In this document: positions 39,053-48,603 of the stretch, piece by piece
How the letters are laid out: the number at the start of each line of letters is the position of its first letter
How positions within the stretch are numbered: position 1 is the stretch's first letter
From: Methylovulum sp.
GTDB taxonomy: Bacteria > Pseudomonadota > Gammaproteobacteria > Methylococcales > Methylomonadaceae
Assembly (NCBI GenBank): GCA_028712695.1
Contig: JAQTQZ010000002.1
Location: forward strand, 62,001-126,000
Reading direction: 5' to 3'
Length of the DNA stretch: 64,000 nucleotides
Translations under genes and position numbers: made by a program
Notes under the pieces: generated by a model
Told to the model about the DNA's origin: nothing
The model's input: only the letters and a program-made list of their open reading frames with translations
The model's database searches: none

Positions 39053-39919
39053 TTATTGAAAAACTTTGTTTGTTTTTATCCATTGAGCTGCCATTCTTTT
39101 AGCTGCCCTAGAATTTGGGTGAGAATCGCTACTAGGTGGTGTGCTATTTGGCCCGATAGTAAATAATGAAAGGGAATAATCTGTAGCATCGTGTATATTT
39201 TGAAGATCGACTAAAGCCACTTTTTTTGAGCTGGTGGAATTATAAGTAGTTACTAAACTCCTGATGGAAGCATTAAGCTCTAAAATTAGAGTATTACTAT
39301 TGCAGTCTCCGTTAGGAGCATCATGTTCATGGTTACTACAATACCAATCCACATTATTAACTTTTGGGTAAGTCATAGCGACAACATCAAAACCAGAAGA
39401 TTGTAGTTGTGCCCAGACTTGGGTTAAACAGCTATTGATGGCTGGTAGACTTGTAACAAGATAATGCCCTAAATAGTCATTGCCTCCAATCAGTACACTA
39501 ACAATCTTAATACCTTTAGCTAGTGCAGGATTTATGACTTTATTATTAAGGTTTTGTAGTAAAGATTTTGGGTCTGGAAACGTATTGCTATAACCGTCAC
39601 AAGTAGCTCCACCTTCACCAACATTTAACCCAAGGGCATACCCATTTACTCTATCAGAATAGTTTAGATAAGTACCATAAGCTTTATCTGCCGGATGTAT
39701 GACTTGATACGCATCTGTTGTCCCCCACAAGCAATCCCCCGTGTTGTAAGTAACAGTAGCGCCATTACTTAATAATCTTTGACAATTCCCTGTTTGCTGC
39801 GTAAAGCTATCACCAGCAGTAGCAACCAAAGTTAAAGTTGTAGCGTTAGCTTGCCATGTGCAGCAAAGTAAAATCAAACTAGCTATTTGCAAAAGTATCT
39901 TCTTCATTTTATTTCTCAA
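39053..39919 (-). CDS. Secreted SGNH/GDSL-type hydrolase
   Basis: Signal peptide; VATAGDSFTQQ, VSVLIGGNDYLGHYL, SDSHPNSRAAKRMA blocks. Confidence 0.75.
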   Translation of the reverse strand: MRNKMKKILLQIASLILLCCTWQANATTLTLVATAGDSFTQQTGNCQRLLSNGATVTYNTGDCLWGTTDAYQVIHPADKAYGTYLNYSDRVNGYALGLNVGEGGATCDGYSNTFPDPKSLLQNLNNKVINPALAKGIKIVSVLIGGNDYLGHYLVTSLPAINSCLTQVWAQLQSSGFDVVAMTYPKVNNVDWYCSNHEHDAPNGDCNSNTLILELNASIRSLVTTYNSTSSKKVALVDLQNIHDATDYSLSLFTIGPNSTPPSSDSHPNSRAAKRMAAQWIKTNKVFQ

Positions 39920-40048
39920 GCCGTCAAGGGTGGCTTATTACCCGTAAATTTGTTTGTTAAAAGTGCATAACAACGAGCTCAAGGCGACGGGTTACCGCCG
40001 GTGGCGCAGCTAAAAAATGTTCAGCCGCGCCTTAGCTATGTCCGTTAT

Positions 40049-40116
40049 GTAGGGTGGGCAGCGCTGTTTTGCCCAACGCTTTATCCGTAATCTGTGGGCA
40101 AAACGGCGCTGCCCAC
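40049..40116. repeat. REP-like hairpin, family C (GTAGGGTGGGC)
   Basis: GTGGGCAGCGCTGTTTTGCCCAAC ... GTGGGCAAAACGGCGCTGCCCAC. Confidence 0.8.
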
Positions 40117-40177
40117 GCTAAAAAGGTTTAGCCATGACGCACAAAAACGTATTTTTGCACTCCAGACCAGACCACAT

Positions 40178-40549
40178 TCATTTTTCCTGATCGTCAGAGA
40201 CCACGGCAGGTGATGTTTTGCTGGCTTGCTGGCTAACCGCCAACATATTTTTAAAATCCTGTTTTTGCCTTAGCATAAAATCCTTGCCATGTTCTGCGGA
40301 GTGGTTTGAAAGCGCGATAATCTCTTTGCGGTACTTGTGGGTGAAATAACCCGCAATAATACCGGCACCAAACGTCACCAACGGATTTTTCGCCAACGTA
40401 TTGATAATTCCGCCACCCGTCTGGACAATAACCGTTGCCGCGACGCCAGTCGCAACCCCTATGGCAATCGTGTCAACTTTGGATGGCGATTTTTCTTCCG
40501 CCACTTGCTTGGTGATTATTGAATCAGCCTCTTCTGCCAGATGCCTCAT
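40178..40549 (-). CDS. Small membrane protein, paralog of 43793-44104
   Basis: KNPLVTFGAGIIAGYFTHKYRKEIIALSNHSAEHGKDFMLRQKQ. Confidence 0.75.
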   Translation of the reverse strand: MRHLAEEADSIITKQVAEEKSPSKVDTIAIGVATGVAATVIVQTGGGIINTLAKNPLVTFGAGIIAGYFTHKYRKEIIALSNHSAEHGKDFMLRQKQDFKNMLAVSQQASKTSPAVVSDDQEK

Positions 40550-40661
40550 GATTTACCTCGTGTTATGTTTAAAAATAAAAAATTAATAGTTACTGTGTTA
40601 GAAACGCGCTCGGATGGGGCTATTGCGTTCTACGCATGGTAACCCGTGAAATTAAGTTTTG

Positions 40662-41463
40662 GGTAGTGGCATCACACTAACTGATAGCCTAAAATCCGTG
40701 TCCCTCAGTTTAAGCCCATACCACCATTAAAGATGATAGCCACCACCACGATTCACACTTGCCGGGCTTGTGGAAGCACGGACATTGTCAAAAACGGGCT
40801 GAACGCCTACGGCAACCAACAATACCGCTGCAAAGCCTGTGGCGGATTCAAGGTGTTCGAGCCGAAGCAACGCTATAGCGATGCCCGGAAGGAGGAAATC
40901 CTAAGGGCGTACCAAGAGCGGGCAAGCCTACGTGGCGTTTGCCGTATTTTTGGGGTGTCCCGGACGGCACTGACACGGTGGCTGGCGGCAAAACTTGAAG
41001 GCTTGCACGCCCTGGAAGACACGCTCGAACCCGTCCAAGCAGGGGATGTGCTGGAAATGGACGAGGTCTGGTCATTTGTCGGGCAACGGCACGCCAAAGT
41101 GTGGCTGTGGACGGTCTTATGCCGCCGCACCCGCCAGATCATCGCCTTCGTCAACGGCGACCGCAGCCAGAAAACTTGCGAAGCCCTTTGGGAAGCCATC
41201 CCGGCGGACTACAAACACTGCCGCACCTTCAGCGACTTTTGGGCGTGTTACCAAGCAGTTTTCCCCGCCGAAACCCATACGTCCGGCGGCCAGGAAACCG
41301 GACAGACCAACCACATGGAACGCTGGAACAACACCTTGCGCCAACGCCTTGGCAGACTGACCAGAAAAACCCTCTCATTTTCCAAATCGTTCTGGTGGCA
41401 TGACAAGATTATCCATTGGTTTATCATTTCTTATAACCTATCAGTTATAAAGTAGCCACTACC
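40662..41463 (+). mobile_element. Complete IS1-family insertion sequence (802 bp) with 8-bp TSD
   Basis: Termini GGTAGTGGC.../...GCCACTACC; AAGTTTTG at 40654-40661 and 41464-41471; contains one intact transposase ORF. Confidence 0.92.
40733..41455 (+). CDS. IS1-family transposase (single ORF)
   Basis: CRACGSTDIVKNGLNAYGNQQYRCKACGG zinc motif; LEMDEVWSFVGQRHAKVWLWTVLCR; TNHMERWNNTLRQRLGRLTRKTLSFSKS. Confidence 0.93.
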   Translation: MIATTTIHTCRACGSTDIVKNGLNAYGNQQYRCKACGGFKVFEPKQRYSDARKEEILRAYQERASLRGVCRIFGVSRTALTRWLAAKLEGLHALEDTLEPVQAGDVLEMDEVWSFVGQRHAKVWLWTVLCRRTRQIIAFVNGDRSQKTCEALWEAIPADYKHCRTFSDFWACYQAVFPAETHTSGGQETGQTNHMERWNNTLRQRLGRLTRKTLSFSKSFWWHDKIIHWFIISYNLSVIK

Positions 41464-41498
41464 AAGTTTTGCTCAAGCCATAACCAGCCACTATCGGG

Positions 41499-43286
41499 CT
41501 AATGAAAAAAATGGTTAAGCTGCGCCAAAAAATTTTCACTGTCCCTATAACCAATAATCCGTAAAGGTTGTTGTGCCTGTTGGTCAGGATTGAAAAACAG
41601 GATCGCCGGCGGGCCTACCAGCTCAAATCGTTTCATCAAAGTCTGATGGTCGGGGGTGTTTTGGGTCACATCCGCTTGTAATAGCACTGCTTTTGCCAAC
41701 GCATCTTGAACTCTAGGATCAGCAAAAGTGTAATGCGTCATTTCCTTACAGGCGACGCACCAGTCCGCATAAAAATCCAGCATAACCCATTGACGTTTGG
41801 CACGCGCAGCCGCCAGCACTTGGCCGAGTTCATCGTGCGAACTGACTTGCTGAAACGGCAACAGCTTAGTCGTTTCGCATGCAATGGCGGCAGTACACAA
41901 CAATTGCAGCGTATCGCGTTGTTGTGTGGTAAAAATGCCCGCCGTCAATAGCAGGCCGTAAATCAACGCTACCGTGACCGCGCTTTTCCAAAACCGCTTC
42001 CAGCCCAGATAAACAATAGGGATAATCAACAACAATCCCCACAGTATCAGGCTAACGGCAGGCGTTGCAATCCGGTTTAATAGCCATACGGCGACCGCCA
42101 ATAAACCCATGCCAAAAAAGGCTTTGGTGAAGTCCATCCAACGTCCCGATTTGGGCAGCAATTTTCCGGCGGATGTCCCTATGATGAGCAGCGGTATGCC
42201 CATACCCAAACCCAAAAAAAACAAGGCCAAGCCACCCAACAGGGCATCGCCGGTCTGGCCTATGTAAATCAACGCGCCCGCTAGCGGGGCAGTCACGCAT
42301 GGCCCGACCGCCAACGCTGACAACACGCCCATTATCGCCGCACCCAACAAATTGCCGCCTTGTTGCTTGGAACTTGCGGTTAATAGTCGGGTTTGCAAAA
42401 ATGCGGGCATTTGCAAATGGAACACACCAAACATGGATAGTGCCAATAAAACGAACACGCCGCTGAAAGCGATAATCGCCATGGGTTCTTGGAAAAAAAC
42501 CTGGAGATTATTGCCAAATAGTCCGGCCAACACCCCGAACAACGTATAAGTCAGCGCCGAAGCCAAAACATAACCCAACGATAGGGTAAACGCTCTAAGC
42601 GTCGTGATCCCCTCACTTTGACCGACGATGATGCCGGACAAAATAGGGATCATCGGGAACACACACGGGGTAAAGGCCAGCAACAAACCAAAACCCAGAA
42701 AACTCAACATAACCAAACCAGTTGATTTACCATTGAATGAAGCCGCGATGCTGTCTTGTTCAGTAATCAGCGAGGTGAACTGGTTTATTACTGTGGACAA
42801 TCTCCAACTGTCCCCAGCATACTCCGGCAAATCAACTTCGACGGTTTTGTGGGTGGGCATATAGCAGACACCTGCTTCGGCGCAACCCTGAAACGTGACT
42901 TCCAAAGCCAATTTATCAAGTTTTGGGTTGTGGCGTTGCAGGTGGACGTCAATTTCAACAGACTGCTGATAAATTTCAGCCATACCCAAAAACGGGTCGT
43001 TTTTGTTTTTCCCGGCGGGGAGATCCGGTTTGTTTACTGTTATGCCTGGCGTTAGCGAACTGAATTTAAGTTTGTCACGATAAAGGTAGTAACCAGGTGC
43101 TATAGTCCAAGCCAGTAATACGCGATTAGCCTGTTCCGGCTTGACGGTCAACTGAAAAGCCTGTCCAGCAGACAAAACAGCGTCGGCATCAAGCGCAAAT
43201 AATGCACCATAAGGGCACAAGCATTGTAGTAAAATTGTAATTTTTAGTGGCACTAACCAGCGACGCATACAGCAACTCTTTTGCAA
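41499..43286 (-). CDS. dsbD: Thiol:disulfide interchange protein DsbD
   Basis: GFGLLLAFTPCVFPMIPILSGIIVG; C-terminal thioredoxin LDFYADWCVACKEM. Confidence 0.93.
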   Translation of the reverse strand: MQKSCCMRRWLVPLKITILLQCLCPYGALFALDADAVLSAGQAFQLTVKPEQANRVLLAWTIAPGYYLYRDKLKFSSLTPGITVNKPDLPAGKNKNDPFLGMAEIYQQSVEIDVHLQRHNPKLDKLALEVTFQGCAEAGVCYMPTHKTVEVDLPEYAGDSWRLSTVINQFTSLITEQDSIAASFNGKSTGLVMLSFLGFGLLLAFTPCVFPMIPILSGIIVGQSEGITTLRAFTLSLGYVLASALTYTLFGVLAGLFGNNLQVFFQEPMAIIAFSGVFVLLALSMFGVFHLQMPAFLQTRLLTASSKQQGGNLLGAAIMGVLSALAVGPCVTAPLAGALIYIGQTGDALLGGLALFFLGLGMGIPLLIIGTSAGKLLPKSGRWMDFTKAFFGMGLLAVAVWLLNRIATPAVSLILWGLLLIIPIVYLGWKRFWKSAVTVALIYGLLLTAGIFTTQQRDTLQLLCTAAIACETTKLLPFQQVSSHDELGQVLAAARAKRQWVMLDFYADWCVACKEMTHYTFADPRVQDALAKAVLLQADVTQNTPDHQTLMKRFELVGPPAILFFNPDQQAQQPLRIIGYRDSENFLAQLNHFFH

Positions 43287-43470
43287 ATTAGATTAACCAC
43301 ACAATATCCATTTGGACAATAGCGGCATTTGGCAGGTGATCAGCAATAATTACGCCACTAAAAAACAGCCAGAAAATATTTCCACCTTTACGGCACAAAT
43401 AATGCGTGTATATTTAACCCGCATTAAATCGGTTTTTTCCAAAACAGGCCTATAGTTAGCATAATCGTGT

Positions 43471-43488
43471 CACACATTGCGGTGTGTG
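43471..43488. promoter_or_regulatory. Operator-like dyad upstream of the metal cluster
   Basis: CACACA-ttgcgg-TGTGTG. Confidence 0.3.
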
Positions 43489-43572
43489 TTGTTTATTAAA
43501 TCTTGCGGCAGCTACTGGCATTGCATATTATTTACTGGCATTTAAACTTTATCGGCTAATCTTAAAATTCTT

Positions 43573-43761
43573 ATGCGTAATGATAAAAAAAACTGTGATC
43601 TTTGTGGCTTAGTGGTCGAAGTCGATGGCTTTAAATTACGCACGAAAGATAGCGATAAGCAATTTTGTTGCGAAGGCTGCAAGGGCATTTATGAAATGTT
43701 GCACGGCGATGATGTTTTAACCGAGTCTGATAAGCCAGATAAGCCAGATAAGCCAGATTAA
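43573..43761 (+). CDS. Stand-alone metal-binding domain of cation-ATPase type (CxxC/CCxGC)
   Basis: NCDLCGLVVEVDGFKLRTKDSDKQFCCEGCKGIYEMLHG. Confidence 0.75.
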   Translation: MRNDKKNCDLCGLVVEVDGFKLRTKDSDKQFCCEGCKGIYEMLHGDDVLTESDKPDKPDKPD

Positions 43762-43792
43762 CCATTTTATTATCTAAACAAAGGAAATTAAT

Positions 43793-44104
43793 ATGTCGCA
43801 CATACATGGCAAGCAGCTAATGCAAAGCATGGGTGAAAACCACAACGCAATGGGAAAAAGCCTTGTTAAAGGTTCCGTAACTACCGCTACCGTCCATACA
43901 GGAGCAAAATTGATGAAAAATATTACTAAACACCCCGCTTTAGTCTTTGGCTTAGGTGTTCTCACCGGCTACTTGATTTACAAATACCGTAAAGAAATCA
44001 TTGCCAGCACCACCAAAGCAGTTGATGTCGGCAAAGATTTCGTCCTGCAGCAAAAAGAGAGCTTGGAAGATATTGTTGCAGAAACCCAAGAAGGCAATGA
44101 TTAA
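43793..44104 (+). CDS. Small membrane protein, paralog of 40178-40549
   Basis: KHPALVFGLGVLTGYLIYKYRKEIIASTTKAVDVGKDFVLQQKE. Confidence 0.75.
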   Translation: MSHIHGKQLMQSMGENHNAMGKSLVKGSVTTATVHTGAKLMKNITKHPALVFGLGVLTGYLIYKYRKEIIASTTKAVDVGKDFVLQQKESLEDIVAETQEGND

Positions 44105-44136
44105 TAGCGTGACGGCTTATTAAAGCTTTTGATAAG

Positions 44137-44171
44137 CGGGCATTCCTACTCGCAAGGCTTGCCCGTTTTTA
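44137..44171 (+). terminator. Rho-independent terminator-like hairpin
   Basis: CGGGCA ... TGCCCG followed by TTTTTATTT. Confidence 0.5.
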
Positions 44172-44198
44172 TTTAACTTTTGTTTGTTTTAACTTTAT

Positions 44199-44813
44199 AT
44201 GGCTATCCAGAAACAATTTGTTTTACGTTACCGCGAAGAGGGGCACATCCGTTTTGAAATCCCTGCCCAGTTTTGTGAGCCAAACACCGCCAAAGCATTG
44301 ACGGCTACGCTTTTAAAGTTAGAGGGTGTTTATCGGGTCGCACTTTATGCCAGCCAAAAAAAACTCTCCATCCGTTACCAAGAAACTGTTTGTGATTTTA
44401 AGACCTTGGCAAAGTCCCTATACCGGATTATTGCCGAATTAGATCAAAAAGCACCCGTTACAAAAAGGGAAACAGCAATCGGCAAATTGCCATCAATCAA
44501 AACCAAACTCAAGAATTCAAGCGTCGGCAAGTGGTTCAACCAAAAATACACCGACACTAAAGAAACCATAGAAGCCGCTAAAATTTTAACTAAAGTCGGC
44601 ATGAAGCAACAAAAATCCCTGCTCAATAATCCCGAAAAGGCGATGATTGATTTCTTCAATGACATGCTGGTGATTTTTTTGATCAAGCTGCATTGGGAAC
44701 ACATCACTAAAGCCTGGATTCCCAACCCGTTAAAGTACCGCTATGAATGGCTGGCGGTGTTCTATATGTTCTTTTTACTGATGCGCTCGCGTAACCCAAA
44801 ACAACCAAAGTAA
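44199..44813 (+). CDS. HMA-like membrane protein lacking CxxC
   Basis: EGHIRFEIPAQFCEPNTAKALTATLLKLEGVYRVALYASQKKLSIRYQE HMA-like fold pattern; C-terminal TM. Confidence 0.65.
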   Translation: MAIQKQFVLRYREEGHIRFEIPAQFCEPNTAKALTATLLKLEGVYRVALYASQKKLSIRYQETVCDFKTLAKSLYRIIAELDQKAPVTKRETAIGKLPSIKTKLKNSSVGKWFNQKYTDTKETIEAAKILTKVGMKQQKSLLNNPEKAMIDFFNDMLVIFLIKLHWEHITKAWIPNPLKYRYEWLAVFYMFFLLMRSRNPKQPK

Positions 44814-44882
44814 CAACGTTGTCTTGTTGCCGCCTATTTCTCCAAAAATGTCACTCAACGCTTTATTTTTACAGGTCTAGCA

Positions 44883-47327
44883 ATGGATATGATGCCGACT
44901 TACCAAAATTTCAGCCTGGTCCACCAACTCAAAAGACGTATCCGCATTATTGCCCCCGCGTTAAAACGTGATCCTGAACGCGGTTACATTTTTGAAATCC
45001 TGCTAAAAAAACGCCATGAAATCAAACGGGTACGCTCAATATTTGCGTTAGGCTCAGTAGTGATTGAGTTTGATCCCAAACGCCTGCCTAAAGCAAACCT
45101 ATTAATCATGCTCGATGCTATTTTGGGCAATATGGGAGGCAAGGGCACTCTCGGTGCAAACCAACCCAAAGCGCTTACCGGGCCATTAAAGGAAATTGAT
45201 CTGGCAGTTGAAGGTATGACCTGTGCTTCGTGTGCATTATTGCTGGAAATGGTGTTGAAGCGTGACCCAAAAATAAAACAGGCCAGCGTCAATTTTGGCA
45301 CGGAAACCTTGACTGTCCACGGGCAATTAAGCAAAGAAGATGTTTGCGCCTGCATCGAAAGCTTAGGCTATAAAGCCTATCCAATGGACACGCTCTCGCA
45401 ACGCAAAAAAATAATTGAAAAAGAACAGTTTCGGATTGAGTCCGCACGGCATCGTTTGCTCTGGTCGGCAATTTTAAGTGCACCGGTTATTGCTGTTGCC
45501 ATGTCCATGACCCAATCCCGCCCGCTGCATTGGCTGCAATTTCTGCTGGCAACGCCGGTGGTGTTCTGGTCAGGAAAGCCCTTTTTTGACAAAGCCCTCC
45601 GTCTGGCCAAGCACCGCGCCGCCAACATGGACTCTTTAATCGCGTTAGGCGTAGGCTCTGCCTATTTATACAGCTTGCCGACTTTTTTCCTGCGCCGGGG
45701 CCATGTCTATTTTGAGGCGGCAGCGGCAATCATCACTTTTGTGCTGTTAGGGCGTTATCTGGAAGAAAAGGCCAAAGGCAAAGCGGGCGAAGCGATCCGG
45801 CAATTGGTCGATTTGCAGCCGCAGACTGCCACGCTATTGAAAGACGACCAAGAATTCACCGTCGATGCAGACAGTTTGCAGGTTGGCGATGTGCTGCTGA
45901 TCCGGCCTGGGGAAAAAATCCCGGCCGATGGCGTCATTATCCACGGCATTTCCACGGTCGACGAATCGATGGTGACTGGCGAAAGCATGCCGGTGGTCAA
46001 AGAAATCGGCGGCCGCGTCATTGCTGGCTGTGTCAACGGCACCGGCGTGTTACGGGTTAAAGTCACCGCAGTGGGTATGGATACCGTGCTGGCGGGCATC
46101 GTCCATATGATCGACCAAGCCCAATCCGCCAAACTGCCCATCCAAAAGCAAGTCGATAAAATTTCCGCCGTGTTCGTCCCCAGTGTCATGGCAATCTCCG
46201 GCCTGACGTTTGTCGGTTGGATGATGGCCGGTGCACCATTTGCGCTGGCTTTTGGCAATGCCATCACCGTATTGTTGATTGCCTGCCCGTGTGCCCTAGG
46301 TTTGGCAACCCCGGCGGCGATTATGGTCGGCACTGGTCAAGCGGCTAAAAAAGGGATTTATATCCGCAACGGTGAAAGCTTGGAAATCGCCGCAAAGCTA
46401 AATGTCATCGTCTTTGACAAAACCGGCACGATTACCGAAGGCAAGCCAAAAGTCAGCGACTTTCTAAAACTGTCGCGGTTGGGCCAAGATAAAATCATCA
46501 TGCTGGCGGCATCGGCGGAACATAATTCCGAGCATTTTTTGGGTAGGGCCATCGTTGATTATGCCCGCGAACAGGCCATCGCCCTTAAAGAAAGCAGCCA
46601 TTTTTACAGCGAAACAGGGCGCGGCATCCTCGCCGAAATTGACGGCAAAACCGTCTTGCTGGGCAATCAAGCGTGGCTGGATGAACAGCAAGTGGCGATT
46701 CCAGGCTTGCTGGAAGCTGCCCGACACTATTCGGAGCAAGGAAAAACCCCCGTGTTCATGGCCGTCAACGGCAAAGAAGCCGCTGTTTTCGGCATTGCCG
46801 ACAAACCTAAAGAACACGCCCTGGAAGCCATCGCCAAACTGCACAAACTTGGCATTGAAACGCTAATGGCAACTGGCGACACCGAACGCACCGCGCATTA
46901 CATTGCCGCCCAAGTCGGCATTGGACAAGTCATTGCCAACGCAAAACCAGAACAAAAACTGGCGATCATCGAAGCCTTGAAAGCCCAAGGGAAACTAGTC
47001 GGCATGATAGGTGACGGTGTAAATGACGCCCCCGCCTTGACTGCCGCCAGCGTCGGTTTTGCAATTGGCAGCGGCACCGATATTGCGATTGAGTCTGCCG
47101 ACCTGACCTTGGTGCAGGGCGACATCACCAAAGTCGCGGACGCCATTGGCTTAAGCAAAGACACTATTGTGATTATCAAACAAAATTTATTCTGGGCATT
47201 CGCCTATAACACCATTGCCATTCCAGTCGCGGCAATGGGACGGCTCAACCCGATGCTGGCCTCTGCCGCGATGGCCTTAAGCTCAGTATCGGTGGTTGTC
47301 AATTCATTACGCTTAAGTCGGAGGTAG
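44883..47327 (+). CDS. P1B-type heavy-metal (probably Cu) translocating ATPase
   Basis: GMTCASCALLLEMVLK; LLIACPCALGLATPAAIMVG (CPC); VFDKTGTITEGKP; MIGDGVNDAPAL. Confidence 0.95.
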   Translation: MDMMPTYQNFSLVHQLKRRIRIIAPALKRDPERGYIFEILLKKRHEIKRVRSIFALGSVVIEFDPKRLPKANLLIMLDAILGNMGGKGTLGANQPKALTGPLKEIDLAVEGMTCASCALLLEMVLKRDPKIKQASVNFGTETLTVHGQLSKEDVCACIESLGYKAYPMDTLSQRKKIIEKEQFRIESARHRLLWSAILSAPVIAVAMSMTQSRPLHWLQFLLATPVVFWSGKPFFDKALRLAKHRAANMDSLIALGVGSAYLYSLPTFFLRRGHVYFEAAAAIITFVLLGRYLEEKAKGKAGEAIRQLVDLQPQTATLLKDDQEFTVDADSLQVGDVLLIRPGEKIPADGVIIHGISTVDESMVTGESMPVVKEIGGRVIAGCVNGTGVLRVKVTAVGMDTVLAGIVHMIDQAQSAKLPIQKQVDKISAVFVPSVMAISGLTFVGWMMAGAPFALAFGNAITVLLIACPCALGLATPAAIMVGTGQAAKKGIYIRNGESLEIAAKLNVIVFDKTGTITEGKPKVSDFLKLSRLGQDKIIMLAASAEHNSEHFLGRAIVDYAREQAIALKESSHFYSETGRGILAEIDGKTVLLGNQAWLDEQQVAIPGLLEAARHYSEQGKTPVFMAVNGKEAAVFGIADKPKEHALEAIAKLHKLGIETLMATGDTERTAHYIAAQVGIGQVIANAKPEQKLAIIEALKAQGKLVGMIGDGVNDAPALTAASVGFAIGSGTDIAIESADLTLVQGDITKVADAIGLSKDTIVIIKQNLFWAFAYNTIAIPVAAMGRLNPMLASAAMALSSVSVVVNSLRLSRR

Positions 47328-47335
47328 GAATACAA

Positions 47336-48175
47336 ATGGATCACTCTATGATGGATCATAGTATGCACGGCATGGCCGATATGGGCATGGCAAGCGGCGG
47401 CTTTGATTATACCCTGGCGTTTGTTGCCGGATTTTTAGGGAGCGGGCATTGCTTAGGGATGTGCGGGGCGCTGGTGTCGGGTTATTTTATGAATGCCGGC
47501 AAAAACAGCTCGTACCTGCCTTATTTTCTGTACCAGATTGCCCGAATTTCAGTGTATACGCTGGTCGGTTTTGCCGCCGCCTCGCTAGGCGTGGTGATCG
47601 TGTCCAGTGGCCTGTTCGGTAAAGTCCAAAGCCTGCTGCAAATGTTCATCGGGTTAGTCGTTATTCTATTGGCGTTCGGCATATTAGGCTGGATTCCATG
47701 GCAGGGTTCGATCAGGCTGTTGCCCATGAAGTGGTTGCGCAAAGGTTATAGCAGCTCACGAACCAAAGGCCCGCTCATCGGCAGCCTGTTTGCCGGCCTG
47801 TTAAATGGCATGATGCCTTGCCCGCTGACTTTTGCGATGGCGGTAAAAGCCACCTCAGCACCTAGCATTTATGAAGGTGGCGCACTGATGCTGGCGTTTG
47901 GTGCGGGCACTTTGCCAATGATGCTGTTTATCAGCGTCGCGTTCGGGAAAATAAACGCCCATATCCGCGGCCTGATGCTTAAAACAGCGGCTTTAATCAT
48001 GGTGTTTATGGGCTACAACACGTTTTACCGGGGCTTGAGCTTTTATGCCGACGAAAACTTCAAGCACCACAACTATTTTAATATCTTGAAAGAACGGATT
48101 GATGAGCTAATTGCCTACTTATCGCAAATAGTCAGTTATTTTTCAGACCTCGTGACCAACATCCAAAACATGTAG
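47336..48175 (+). CDS. SafE/TauE-like (UreH/DsbD-like TM) protein with His/Met-rich N-terminus
   Basis: MDHSMMDHSMHGMADMGMASGG; FLGSGHCLGMCGALVSGYF; GLLNGMMPCPLTFAM. Confidence 0.88.
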   Translation: MDHSMMDHSMHGMADMGMASGGFDYTLAFVAGFLGSGHCLGMCGALVSGYFMNAGKNSSYLPYFLYQIARISVYTLVGFAAASLGVVIVSSGLFGKVQSLLQMFIGLVVILLAFGILGWIPWQGSIRLLPMKWLRKGYSSSRTKGPLIGSLFAGLLNGMMPCPLTFAMAVKATSAPSIYEGGALMLAFGAGTLPMMLFISVAFGKINAHIRGLMLKTAALIMVFMGYNTFYRGLSFYADENFKHHNYFNILKERIDELIAYLSQIVSYFSDLVTNIQNM

Positions 48176-48256
48176 GCGTCGGTTATCGGACAAGGTTTTG
48201 CCTCGAATTACCGAAGAGCACGCACACAGACTGGTTGTTTCAAATTTTCATAGCTC

Positions 48257-48344
48257 AAATAACTCGCAAAGGTGGCCACTGATATTTCAGCTGCCGCCAC
48301 AGAATTTCGATCAAGTTCAGTTCTGGACTGTGGCAAGTAATGTA
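48257..48344 (-). pseudogene. IS630-type transposase C-terminal remnant
   Basis: Minus frame reads YITCHSPELNLIEILWRQLKYQWPPLRVI*. Confidence 0.65.
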
Positions 48345-48414
48345 AAACCACCCCACAGTGCATAGTGGACACGTCAACGCCCACACATTGCCTAACGTTT
48401 TCCAGTCAGTCCCC

Positions 48415-48603
48415 CATGCTTACGCGGAAGGAACCGATAAGGGTCATAGCCGGTTGGAAATCCGCCGTTACTGGATTACCGGAGACCTGCCCACCTTGCC
48501 AAAAGCCAATTTATAGCCGGGCTTGCGCAGCATCGGCACGGTCAAACGACGCTTGGCTGATTGCCGTACAATTAACCAGTCATTTTGCGTAACGCGCCGA
48601 TAA
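48415..48603 (+). pseudogene. ISAs1-type (H-repeat-like) transposase remnant
   Basis: Frame reads HAYAEGTDKGHSRLEIRRYWITGDLPTLPKANL*PGLRSIGTVKRRLADCRTINQSFCVTRR*. Confidence 0.65.

Noticed and set aside
43720-43761. 9-bp tandem repeat (GATAAGCCA) coding for DKPDKPDKPD
   Set aside because: Simple in-frame coding microsatellite at a C-terminus; not a CRISPR or regulatory array
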